64,000 bases of DNA from Globisporangium splendens (Eukaryota; Oomycota; Peronosporomycetes; Pythiales; Pythiaceae): the NCBI GenBank assembly GCA_006386115.1, contig VFIW01000004.1, forward strand, positions 620,001 to 684,000, read 5' to 3'. The position numbers were made by a program, and so were the translations under genes. Under the pieces are notes generated by a model. That model saw only the letters and a program-made list of their open reading frames with translations. It was not told the origin of the DNA and searched no databases. Shown one piece after another: positions 21,784-33,300 of the stretch (position 1 is the stretch's first letter; the number at the start of each line of letters is the position of its first letter).

Positions 21784-22848
21784 ATGAAGGGTCTCAATGT
21801 GCGCGGCGTGACGGAGTTTTGCCGCGCCGTCGTGCAAAAGCCGCACCTGCTGCTGCCGCAGATCTCGGTCAAAGGTACGTGCGCACGCGCAGAGCTACTG
21901 GCGTGTGTGCTTGTGTTGATCGCACGCGCAAAGGCGGCGACGCAAGATGGCAACTACAAGAAAGAGCTCTTCGTTCATGTGTGCATGTGCAGATTTGAAT
22001 GACGTGTCCTTCCAGGCGCTCAAAGACCGAGGCTTCCAAGGCGTGGTCTTCGACAAGGACAACACGCTGACGGTCCCACATCACAATGAAATCGCTGCGC
22101 ACTTGCAGGTGAGTGCGAGTGGATGCATGGACGCAGTGCGCGCTTTGTCTCATGCATGTCAAGCGTAAACAAGCAACATGTCGAATATATGTGCTGACGA
22201 GCACACTCTATTGTTGCGTGATTTACACTTGTGTGTGTACAGAAACCGCTTGACGAATGCAAGCAAGTGTTTGGCGACCGCGTGCTGATTTTCTCCAACT
22301 CGGCAGGCTCGAATGACGACCCGGGCTTTGCAAAGGCACGCGAGATCGAGGCGAAATTGCAAATTCCCGTGCTCAAGCACAACGGAAAGGTATGATATGC
22401 GTATGCGCCGTACTGAGTGATTATGTGTTGCGTATATTAGATTGTTTGTTTGTGGTTTGGATTTGTGCTGCATATAGAAACCAGGTGGCATTGTGCACGT
22501 GCAGGCGCACTTTGAGAATGAAGATCCGACCAAGTTGGTCATGATCGGCGACCGGTACTCGACCGACGTGCTCTTTGGCAACATGAACGGTACGTGCAGC
22601 ACACCATTTTGCCATAAACGTATGACGCATTCATGTGGGGGAGCTGACATTTTTTGTCATGACATGAAACAGGATTACTCACGATTCGAACAGATCAGTT
22701 CACGTGCGAGGGCGAGAGCATCGTGAACCGCCAGTTGCAGCGCATCGAGAAGGCGATGATCCGCATGCTGCTCTGCTCTGGCGTGGCGCCACTTGAGCAT
22801 CCGTTGATGGCAGCGCATGCCAGTGAGGACGACAAAGAACGCAAATGA
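21784..22848 (+). CDS. HAD-family phosphatidylglycerophosphate phosphatase (Gep4 type)
   Basis: Five exons: 21784-21874, 21993-22108, 22243-22389, 22478-22589 and 22673-22848, giving 213 aa. HAD motifs occur in order: GVVFDKDNTLT (D-x-D-x-T nucleophile motif), LIFSNSAG (motif II Ser), HNGKKPGG (motif III Lys) and MIGDRYSTDVLFG (motif IV acidic pair). The length and motif spelling fit the Gep4/YqeG PGP phosphatase family, which dephosphorylates PGP to phosphatidylglycerol in mitochondrial cardiolipin synthesis. The protein begins MKGLNVRGVTEF and resembles the matrix-side membrane-associated N-terminus of Gep4. All introns have GT/AG ends and phases agree. Plants use the same family in plastids; here mitochondria are the likely site. 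Confidence 0.85.
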
Positions 22849-25303
22849 GAAATGCACCCAGAGCTGTTGCTATAGAGAAGAAAAGCCCAAGGCGCTGAAG
22901 ATAGAGCACGAAAGACACAAGATAGAGACGAAAAGATTAAGATTTTGATGCTGACCACGCAAAGCTGAGTTGAGGACGTGGCACCAACGCAAACAAATAG
23001 ACAAACGCCAACAAATCCTGCAAAGCAAGCAGGACAAGCAAGAGAACAAAGTTGCAAGTGGCTCGTTCACTGCACTGTTTCTATTCTTTCGCCCTTCTCT
23101 CCCCATGTGCTCTATTTTGTTGTCTGCTTCTTTATTTTGATGGTGGGGGAAAGAACAACCAACCGCCACGTTTGACAAGCAATGAGACTTGTCATTGCTG
23201 AACCCAAGTCCAACTGATTTCTCTGGGTGCAAGCAACCGCTCATGTGGATGATATTTGCGAGTTCGTTTGTCGCTTATGCAAATTGTTCTCGACTGGGAA
23301 CAAACTGTTCTCTCCAGTCCGCAGCGTCCAGACATTGGATTCGCAAATGACAACTGCTTGCTTTGTGGAGGACGACGCGCATGTATATTTACGCAAGTTC
23401 AACGTGCACTTTGTGCCTGCTGCTGTACTAAACTCCTACAGTACCCACTGGGTTCAAAATCACAAGCACCATATTCGTGTTGCCGTTCGATCATCTGATG
23501 AGAAGGGGGCATTTCATTATGAGCCGCCTGCTGACTAATGTTCAATACGAAATGGAGAAAATAACGCAAATACAGTAGAAAGAGAAGTGTCAAACGCGCC
23601 ATCTGGGCTCGTGGCTGAAAAGCAGGGGTTGACGCTAAAGTTTTCCGTATCGCACAGTTGTCCATACCATCGAAGAGAAAACACACTGATTGTCATAATC
23701 TCATATCCATACTTCGTGTATTACGCTGCGACTTTGCAAACTCGCTTTGCAGAAATATCCAGGGCAACAGCGCAACATGGCTCCGTTTGTCATGCTTGCG
23801 ACCACGATGCGAGTTAAAGAATCGAGGTTGCATGATAAATATGATAGATCCATGATGACGGGACGAGCAACGCGGTTGTCGACACTGCATTCCAGTGTGG
23901 ATTGACGTTTAAAAGCAGCACAATGCAACATAGGCAGTGCGTTCATCCATCAAGCATATGTCCTAGTGAGTGGCTGACTAGTCGGCAAAAGTCTGGTTGA
24001 TGAGTTTTTCGAAGTGGATCTTGAACCGTTTTATACCAAGCCGAAATGAATATTTTGGTAAAATAGACCCAACCCCTTCTATAGGGTTCGCTATTGTGCA
24101 ATGTCCTAATGCAGGCGTCTCTTGAAAAATCAGCCAAAATGCTCCAAGAATTTGAGATGAAAACATCCATTTGCGACAAAGCTTATTGCCCTAAACGGCA
24201 GGTGCAGGTGATTCTCTTCCCTTACAATAATGATAATAATAACAATAATGAAAGACAGGGATCTCAAGGGAGAGAAGGCGGGAATCACTGCTGCTTTTCC
24301 AGCCGTTAGGGTTCTGCAAACTGCCACACCATGCGGCTGTTCTGGCTTCCGTCATGTTTGCATCGGCTTTTCCTATCGCAGCGATTTCTCTTTGAGGAGC
24401 GCCACTCGCGCTTTTCGTGGCCAGTGTTGCTCTTTACTGCTTGCCCGCAGTCCTCCATCATCGCGTCCGTCGTCGTCCTGCCGCAGCGTTATCTGCACGT
24501 GGTTTTCGTGTCATTTTCGCCCGTCTTCGGCTTCATTCTCTGTCCAGTCTCGGGTGCATAAGTCAAGCACCGCAACGGTTCGAATTTTACGAAAACGCCG
24601 CTCAGGTGCGTCTCGGTGCCCATCCATCCAATGGCCGACCGATTTTTCATTGTTTATTCTTTTTCAACGGACGCACACGACGGAAAGGAGAAAAAACAGT
24701 GGTCGCCCATCCTCGCTCGTCTTCTTAGGGACCAAGGGAGATTATTGACGCCTTTGGTGGATCATCACAATTGTATTTTTCTCATCAGACCTCTTCGTAA
24801 GCCCCAGCAGCAGCAGCATCCTCCAGCGATCCAACTATCATCATCTCCACATAACGAGAAGACACGAAAAAGATGCCGCCGACGACGACGCTGCAGCCGC
24901 GGTCCGTCTCGTTTTTCCAGTCCGAGTGCGTGACCTCGACCGCAAGAGGTGCGTCGCATGTGTGTTTTGTATGAATCTTTGTATACATGGGCGACTCGCC
25001 GGGTGCGTCAGGGCCAAAAGGACGCCAGCTCAGCTGACGCGTCGGTCCGCCCAAAGGTCAGCCATGTTTTATGCTATTATGGGTGGATCCGGTTGCGTTG
25101 TGTTGTGTGTGTGTGTGTGTGTGTTGCCCCTTTGCTTAAGTTGCTGTTGGCTGACATGGAGTCTGTCTCTGCGTGTATCTTTTTTGTTGCGCCAATTCCG
25201 CATTCTGCTCTGCGCCATTTCCGCATTGTGTGCCGCTTCAACTGCGCCATTCCGCAATTTGCCTCCTCGCGCGCACATCTGCCTCGACTCTATAGACGGC
25301 TTC
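22849..25303. other. Intergenic spacer upstream of the hemerythrin-like gene
   Basis: About 2.45 kb, with AAT-type repeats at about 24226-24249, a GT run at about 25106-25124 and initiator-like elements near 25186-25260. Frames at 23227-23538 and 24230-24748 show no domain. No RNA gene was recognised. Confidence 0.5.
25186..25260 (+). promoter_or_regulatory. Cluster of three initiator-like elements
   Basis: Three copies of a CATT/AATT-CCGCA core follow each other: near 25190 (CCAATTCCGCATTCTG), near 25215 (CCATTTCCGCATTGTG) and 25244-25260 (GCGCCATTCCGCAATTT). The last is closest to the oomycete Inr consensus and is 44 bp before the ATG at 25304. They favour that start over the longer upstream frame. 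Confidence 0.6.
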
Positions 25304-26848
25304 ATGACGACGACTACGACTACGACTACGATACGCCGGCGCCCCATGTCCACGCGCGACGCAGCGCTGTGTGGACGCAGCGCGACCATCCCAGGACCCA
25401 TTCGAGACGATGATGAGGCCGGCGACGCGTTCCTCAAGAAGCTCTTTGAAGAACCGCACCACTCGGAGTTTTACGTTAACATCTGGAGCGATGAAGAGCA
25501 CGAGAAGAAGAAGAAGCGCGGTCGACGCACCAAGCGATTCACCGGACCGCTGATCGATATCGCGCAGGTAGCGCACGTGGTCACGACCATGACGGATTTC
25601 CGCACCGAGTACATGCCGATCCAAATGGATAAGTGCAACATCTGGGCAGACGAAGAAGGCGCAGCGGAAAATCCCGAGACTGAAAACGAAGAAGCGTTTG
25701 ACTACTCGTACCTTAGTGGCCGCCACTCGAGCATCACGATCGCTGCGCCGAGTGTTCCGAACACGGTGCGCGTTCGCAGTGAATTGCCTCATCGTATCTC
25801 CGAAGTGAGTGAGGAAGGCAGCGTTGACAATGCCACATTCACGGGTGTGACGACGATGCCGATGATGCGCCTCAGTGATCCACTTGAAGGCGCATCAGAC
25901 GACGGCACTGTGCCGTCGGCGAACGACCGAGACCTCAATCGCCGCTCCAGCACGCCAATTGTGATGCTTCCAAACAACGACACCCGCGCCAAGTCGATGT
26001 TGGTGCCGTCAGTGGACTCCGCGGTGCCACCACCTTCGAACAAGAATGGCTCCGTTGTATTCTCCGTCGTGTTTATGGAAGAGCGCGAATGGAGCTGGTC
26101 GGCCAAGTTCCTCCTCGGTATCCACGAACCGATCCGTCATGCGCTTTTCGTCATGGATCGTTTCCTAGAGCAAAGCTACAAGCAAGAGCAGATGACGGTG
26201 CTGGAAAACCACGTGATGGAATTCTTCACGTGGTTCAAGACATATTTCGTCGAGTACTTGAAGTGCCAGCATGAACTCAAGACCAGTGTGCTTCACCCTC
26301 TCATCAATCTCAAATATTCAACCAAGCAGGAAATCCTGAAAACCTACGAAGAGATTTACCAGTTCCTAGCACAAATCCAGCAACATGAGCGCCAATTGTG
26401 CTCTTCGACAGGCGTGAAGGATCCATCCATTTGGCTCGTACGACTGGAAGCGTTGCAAAAGGAGATCCGGAAACTCAACATGACGCTTCACTCTGTGCTC
26501 AACTTGGAAGAGAAAATGTTGCACCCTGCGCTCAGCACTGCGTTCACGGAGAAGACGTTCCACCAGTACGTGATGCCGCGCGTGTTCCGCTCGATCAAGT
26601 CCAAGCGCGTTGTTGTGCCATGGATCCTCGAGCGAAGCAAAGTATGGGGCGGTGAAGCGGAGCAGCAGAGCATCCAGGGCATGCTGCCATTCTCGGCCAA
26701 GTTCCTGTATCGCAAGATCTGGCGTCCGTACTTTATGAGCAACGTCGCGGGTGCAATGAAGAACCTGAACGAGTTTGTCGACAATCCGAGCGCGCTCATT
26801 CCGGCGGGAGGGCGAAAAGCTGACGGCGGTGTCTGCACGATCCAGTAG
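25304..26848 (+). CDS. Hemerythrin-like four-helix protein with possible C-terminal CaaX box
   Basis: One exon, 514 aa from the ATG at 25304; the frame is open further upstream but runs through promoter-like sequence. Residues 1-240 or so are low-complexity and acidic. The second half is helical and carries His/Glu pairs in the order of a hemerythrin fold: LGIHEPIRHALFVMD, YLKCQHELKTSVLHPLI, QQHERQL and LNLEEKMLHPAL. These match the H...H-x3-E...HP pattern of diiron HHE domains, but sequence identity to known members cannot be measured here. A basic segment (RSIKSKRVVVPW) follows. The last four residues are CTIQ, which fits a farnesylation motif and would place the protein on a membrane. The function is unknown; oxygen, iron or redox sensing is a guess from the fold. 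Confidence 0.6.
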   Translation: MTTTTTTTTIRRRPMSTRDAALCGRSATIPGPIRDDDEAGDAFLKKLFEEPHHSEFYVNIWSDEEHEKKKKRGRRTKRFTGPLIDIAQVAHVVTTMTDFRTEYMPIQMDKCNIWADEEGAAENPETENEEAFDYSYLSGRHSSITIAAPSVPNTVRVRSELPHRISEVSEEGSVDNATFTGVTTMPMMRLSDPLEGASDDGTVPSANDRDLNRRSSTPIVMLPNNDTRAKSMLVPSVDSAVPPPSNKNGSVVFSVVFMEEREWSWSAKFLLGIHEPIRHALFVMDRFLEQSYKQEQMTVLENHVMEFFTWFKTYFVEYLKCQHELKTSVLHPLINLKYSTKQEILKTYEEIYQFLAQIQQHERQLCSSTGVKDPSIWLVRLEALQKEIRKLNMTLHSVLNLEEKMLHPALSTAFTEKTFHQYVMPRVFRSIKSKRVVVPWILERSKVWGGEAEQQSIQGMLPFSAKFLYRKIWRPYFMSNVAGAMKNLNEFVDNPSALIPAGGRKADGGVCTIQ

Positions 26849-27382
26849 AATAATTTACGCAAGCGATAAACACAAGAACAAAAAGCTGCACACGACCGAC
26901 GAAGCAACAAAGGTGGGGAGGATTGGTGTTCCTTCTATTTATTTGAATTACTACGACACCAGCAGCTGCGTACAACAACATGAATGTGAGCAACGACCAC
27001 GTTATCGCGTCTTTTTGTCATGCAGTCAGTACGTCTACATCAGAGAGGATTACGAGTCAGTCGACCGTTTAACCACAAAATCAATCATCATGCCACATGT
27101 AACACACACGCGCATATTGAGATACACATCAGAGAAATCAAGTGTTAACCCTTGCTTTGTCGCAGTTAACTCTCTATGCCGCAGAGCAACACCATCACGC
27201 AAACAGAGCCAAGTGTGACAAAGGTTTATCTCAGTTGACTCTATTCCACCGAGAAAATGGTCATTGCGCAACAAAAATTCACAAACCAACTCAAATCATC
27301 GGGCGCCATCGAAATCTGCTGCTTCTGCTGTTATGTGAGACGCCGGCTGGTCGTGTCTATCTATTTGGGTTGGTGTTCTTCA
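26849..27382. other. Convergent spacer
   Basis: 534 bp of lower-GC sequence between two gene ends. Nothing recognisable. Confidence 0.5.
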
Positions 27383-30300
27383 TCAGTCGTCGTCGCTCGA
27401 GATCTCGCTGTCGGACACTGGATTCTCGTGCGGAGAAATCGTCGAGATGACGGTCCGCTTCTTCTTCCTCATCGCCAGCGCTCCCTTCTTCGGTTTCTTG
27501 CGATTATGCGACTGGGACTTGGCAGCAGCACTCGGAGCTGCTGGCGCCGGTGGTGACTTTTTCGCAGGAGCACGGGAACGCACCGATGCTCGCTGAGGCT
27601 CTGCGACAGGTTCTTCCAGCTTTCGTGGTAAAGCACGGCGAGAACGTCCTGTTGCACTCGTTGAGCCTGCAGCTTCATGCGGCGATGACTTTGTGATTGT
27701 TGTCGCAGCGGCGTCTTCTTCCTCCTGCTGTTCTTCCTCCTCTTCTTCTTCTTCTTCTACATCTACGTGCAGCGACTTCGGCGCGCGGGATTTCTTCGAG
27801 ACTGCTGACGGCTTTGTGGACTTGCTTGCACTCTACAATACAGAAATAGTGAACAGTGAGCTGATGACGTTTGTCTGTTGCAGAAACAGCTGCAGCGTTA
27901 TGCAGACGTACCTTTGTGGTTCCCGCACACGCCTGGCAGACCCATGGAGCTTTTGTTTTCTTAGCTGCCTGCCGACCCGACATGTTGACGCACTTTGGGT
28001 GATATCGCAAGTCGCACGTTGCGCATTGCAACGACAAACTCGTATCCGCGGGATCGTTGACACCGCAGACACAAAAACTCTTTGGCTCGGCATGCTTTTC
28101 AGCCGCATGCTCTTTGCAGTATAACGAGTACGGCGAGTCAATAAACTCGCCACCACTCTCCAGTGCGCACCGCAAGTGATAATTGCATCGGCATTTCGCG
28201 ACGACACACCCAATGGTTGCCCCGGTTTCTTTGCACTTGGTGCACTTCAGCTGACGTCCACGCTTCAGTGCGCGCGGCAGAGCGCGAAACACACCGTTCG
28301 TTTCGACGTACACCTCGGGAGAGTGCAGCGCACAGTTCAAATGCACAAACACCATCTCGACCGACTTGTCCTGAAACTGCAACCGCACTGGAGCTTCCAC
28401 AAAAGTACCTTCGATAGAAGCAGGCGAGACCTCAACTTTTGCTTTCTTTGCTGGCGAACGACTTGCTCGTCGAGATTTACTCGATGGCATCTCTTCTTCG
28501 GCGGCTGCTGCAGCCTCCGTTGGGGCAACTTCGCCTCGATGGCAAAATCCGCAAATCTTGACCGACGGGATAGTCACATGTTTGCGCTTTCCCGGCGTCA
28601 ATGCGTCATCTTCTTCACTGTCGTCAGCATCAGATTTGTGCTTCAATTCACCGTCAACGTGATCGCTTCTACCGTTGGTTGGAGTATCAATAGCTGCAAG
28701 CACTGGACTTGCCGTCCCGTCATCAACAGTCCCATTACTGGCATTGCTTTTATTGGCCGACTTCACTGGCGTCAGCACTTTCTTATCGCGCAAATGTGTC
28801 GCGCAAATCATGAGGTTCGTCGACAAGCGCATAAAGCGCTCGGTCGATTTCATGCAGTTAGGGTGGAACGCCTCGGAACAGTGAATGCAACTTACCACGT
28901 TCACGGGCTTCTTCGTCGCCTTCTTTTGCGCATCAATTGAGCAGCCGTGGCAAAAGTGACTTGGACAACGGAATCGCTTCTTACCGACCCACTCGACTCG
29001 AGGGTGCTTCGCCAAGCAGCCCTTGTGGTAAAAGCGTCCACATTTGGCCATCGAACACTGAATGACACCGAACTCGGCACCCATTTCGCCCACTTGCTTG
29101 CAAATCAAACACATGTGACGTCCCGCAGAGCAATCTGGACACAACCAGTGGTCGTCGTCGGGTTCCTCCGTCATCCCAATGCATTCCAAGTGGAACGATC
29201 GATGACACGGACCATCGCACAACAGAATCAAGCCACCATCTCCGCAGAGTGTGCACAGATCATCGCTGTCGTTGATCGCGCCGCCCTCGAAAAGAACCGG
29301 AACTGGTTCCACCGCATCCGAGACCTTTCTCTTCTTGCTCGTGTTTCCTGGTTTGCCTCGGAGCAAATCTTTCGTGGCCTTAGCAAGGTCTTTTTTACTA
29401 GGACGGCCACGTTTCCCTTTCTTCTTCGGCCCCTTCGTAGCATCGGCTTCTTCGTCATACTCATCGGGGCTAAGTTCGTCATCGTCGCTTCCATACATAC
29501 CTGTTTTCGATTTGCCCTTTTTACTTGAAGTGAAGCCGTCTGCATCGCGCTTGGCCGGAGTCACACGACAGCTTCGCACACGCGATTTTTCCAATTTCGT
29601 CAAGTACCCTTTCACTAAATCCAGCTGGTCCGTCGAAAACTCCTTCTTGTACTTCGTCGTGACCGCATGCAAAATCTGGATCGCAATATCGTACTCGTGC
29701 TCGAATTTGGCTCCAAATCGAGCGTCCTCGTCGTTTCCGTTCTTCATCTCGTTCACCAACTCCGTCAACGCGATGTCTAAGTTGCTGATAAACTTGATCT
29801 TTGACTGGCGTGAATTGACAGCGCTTCCATCTTCGAGCTTCAAGGACAGCATCTCGACAGACACGGCACCAGGTAGCACCTTCTCCCAAAAGTTCGGGTC
29901 ATCCACCGAGAGATCACCAGTCGAGCCTTCAGCAATAAACGACGACCGATCAACTGCCATACCTCCAAGCGATTTGCGAGCTCGTTTCTTTGTCGGTACT
30001 TTCCGCATGTGACTTGGGACCACTGCTGCATCGCCACCGACTTCTTCGCCATCTTTATCTCCCTTATTTTGGTCCACGACACGAACGTGTGCATTTTCTT
30101 TTAAAATGGTTTCGATATCACGATCTGCAAACTCCTTTGATGCTGTGTCGTCTTCTTCCATTAACGCGTACGCACCACGCTTCAGGAGCTCGACAAGTTG
30201 CTCCGAAGACGGTTTCTCGACTTGAGCAGTTTCACTGAACGACGCCGTACCAAGGATAGCGTGCTCCAGTCCAAGCTTCCTCGACGCGCGGTCAAACATC

Positions 30301-33300
30301 TCGCTTTCGTACGTGTTGCGTGTCACCAAGCGATAGATTTGAACAGATTTCTTCTGACCGATTCGATGGCATCGGGATTGAGCCTGGAGATCATTCATCG
30401 GGTTCCAGTCACTGTCGAAAATAATGACGGTGTCAGCAGCGATTAAGTTGATACCAACACCTCCCGCTTTCGTACTCAACAGGAACACAAACGACTTGGA
30501 GTTTGCGCGAGAGAATCGATCAATCGAGTTCTGGCGCATACTTCCACTTGTCGAGCCATCAAGTCGCTCGTACACGAAACCATTGAACTCACAGTAGCGC
30601 TCCAGCATATCCAGTTGCTTCAAGAATTGACTGAAAATCAAGACTTTGTGGCCTTCTGCCTTCAGCTTCGGCAGCAATTTCGAGACCAAAACCATCTTCC
30701 CTGAGCATTGAACGACTTTGTTCATGATATCTCCTGGTGGTGGACGTGGACCCAACTCTTCCAACTCTCGATCTTCAACACCTTTGATGAGGAATGGGTG
30801 GTTGCAGCACATTCGAAGCTGTAACTGGATATTGTTAAGTGTCGGGAGCGAATTTTTGATGCCTCTGAACAAGAAACTCTTGTTCTTGTCGTAAATCGCT
30901 CGGTAGTACTGCTTTTGCAGCGTCGTGAGTTCGACGGCAATAATCGTTTCTTCTTTCGGCGGGATACTCTTCTCGACATCCTCTTTCACACGACGGAGAA
31001 TGTATGGACCCAGCAACTTCTGCAACTCTTCAACTTGCTCTTGCGAGATCAGTTTGCCAAAACTGGCATTGAACTTCTCCATATTGTCAAACTTGACGGG
31101 CTCCAAGTAGTTCAACAGCACCCACAGCTCCTGGATATTATTCTGAAGAGGGGTACCAGTGAGTAGCAGCTTGCGGTCGCAACGGAATGCACGCATCTGC
31201 TTCAGCACACGCGATCCGGAGCTTTTCAGACGATGCGCTTCATCAACAACGATCAAGCGCCAGTGGATTTGCTCCAGCTCTTCAAAATCAGCCAGCAGCG
31301 TCTCAAACGTCATCAGCAAGATATTAAACTTGAAAATTGAGTTCCCTAGTCCCGGATAGTACCATTCTTGATCTCGAATGATACCTCTCATATCCTTTGC
31401 CGTGAAACGGTTGCTTCGATCTCCGATGTCGTGGTAGACGCACACGTTGAGGTCGGTCCAGCTCTCGATTTCACGCCGCCAATGTTGGATTGTCGAGAGC
31501 GGGACCACAATCAGGTAAGGTCCGCGGATAGACTCTTCAGTTTTCAGATGTTCAATGAACGAGACCACTTGAACCGTTTTGCCGAGACCCATTTCGTCGG
31601 CGAGGATAGTGGATCGTTGCGCTTTGAAGCACGAAATCATCCAGTTCAAGCCTTCCACTTGGTATTCGCGCAGCGTTCTGCCGCCCTTGTACGTTGGAGA
31701 CTGCTCGTACGGGATGAATTCATTCTTGTCACTCCCGCCTCCGTCGCCAGCCTTGCTGTCTTTCTTTCGCTTTGCAGGAAGGAAGCTGGCAAAGTGTTCG
31801 TGTGGATCAATGCTATTGTCGATGATGCCCGAGTACAAGTGCTGCATCGGACCATTCGGCGAGATGTAGTTTGCCTGGTTCGCGAGCACCTGTGATGCCA
31901 AGGAAACGGACGAGGCTGGAGTGGAGCCAACTTTCAGCATTGGTTTGTACTTGTGGTAACTGTAGTTAATGAACTCCGATTCATTGGCTGCACCTTCCAA
32001 CGTAGCTTCGCGTTGCAATGTCGCTTGTATAGCTTGGCAGTATGGTGGATACATATACGCAGCACGTCGTGAATGGAAATGGAAGAGAACAATCTCCGGA
32101 GACCGGCCGATCACTGCAATCACATCTTTAAACGCCATCCCGCCAACATACACGTTGTTCACACCAACGAGAACATCGCCCACGGAGATCACTTGCGAAG
32201 CCTCGGCTGGTCCAATCGAGCCATTTGGAAGATTCTGGAATCCCAGCACCGATGCATTCTCGTTGTCCGCGACACCTAAGCGCATCCCAAGACCAAATTG
32301 CGTTCGCCGCAATGCCACACGATACTCACAAAATGTCGGGAGACCTTTCAAGCTGGTTGGCTGAAACTGAGAGGTATACTTCACCTTTGGAGGCACAGGA
32401 ACAAGTTCGATCGGGTATCCAAAGGCAATGTGTTCGACAAGCGAACTGACGACTTCGCTGATCTCCTCGTCCGGTTTCTTCTTCGAGGAGAAGTCGGCAC
32501 CACCGTCGTCAACATTGTCCACGAAACCAGGGTACATTTGAGGACGAAACGGTGGAATCTCATCGTCATCGTACTCTTCTTCCTCGGACGACTCGCCTTC
32601 GTCTTCGGAATAGTCTTCGTCTTCTTCGTCCTTGGCGTTTTTCGCTGTGCCGATCAAATACTGCTTCTTGCAAACGTACGCGTTCGTGAACACACCGCAC
32701 TGTTTCAGCACGTCTTTATCTGGTGTGTGGTTGTTCAGCAGACAGTGGAAGGCGTACAGCTGCGCTTTCACTTGCTCCACCATTTTCAGCTTGACGTACT
32801 CTTTGGTGCCGTAAGCCTTCTCCAGTGACTTAATCTCACGGCTGCAGTCGCCTTCATGTTGCCATCCAAGAGTGCAGAATCGATCTTTGTCACAACACTT
32901 TTGAGTGCCGTTGTACAGCAAGTACTGATTTCTCTTTGCACAGCACGGCAATTGGCACGTCGTCTCCATAATTTCTTTTGCAGTCGGAACGCGGCTAAAC
33001 TTGAAATACCGTTGGATCTGCTCGTCATCTCCGATGTCTTCTGGTCGCTCCCACGTTGAATATTTCACAGATACGCCGAGCCACTTGACGAGGAAGACGG
33101 TCGCGCGATCGTTAGGATTCGCAGAACTATTTTCCACTTTGACACTGAGCGCATCACCACCACTCTCTGTGGCAGTATTAGTTGCAGTCTTACGATTGAA
33201 CTTTTTGTCTCCCGTTCCGACTTGTTGGCGCAGGATACTTGGGATCGCTACGGACGTCGGAGCGGTTATCGCCTTTTTCGGTGAAGCTACTGGCTTCTTG

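Noticed and set aside
24926..25303. Upstream extension of the hemerythrin-like frame by 126 codons
   Set aside because: It runs through GT repeats and three initiator-like sites, has Cys-rich nonsensical sequence and begins without an ATG. The ATG at 25304 is better placed.
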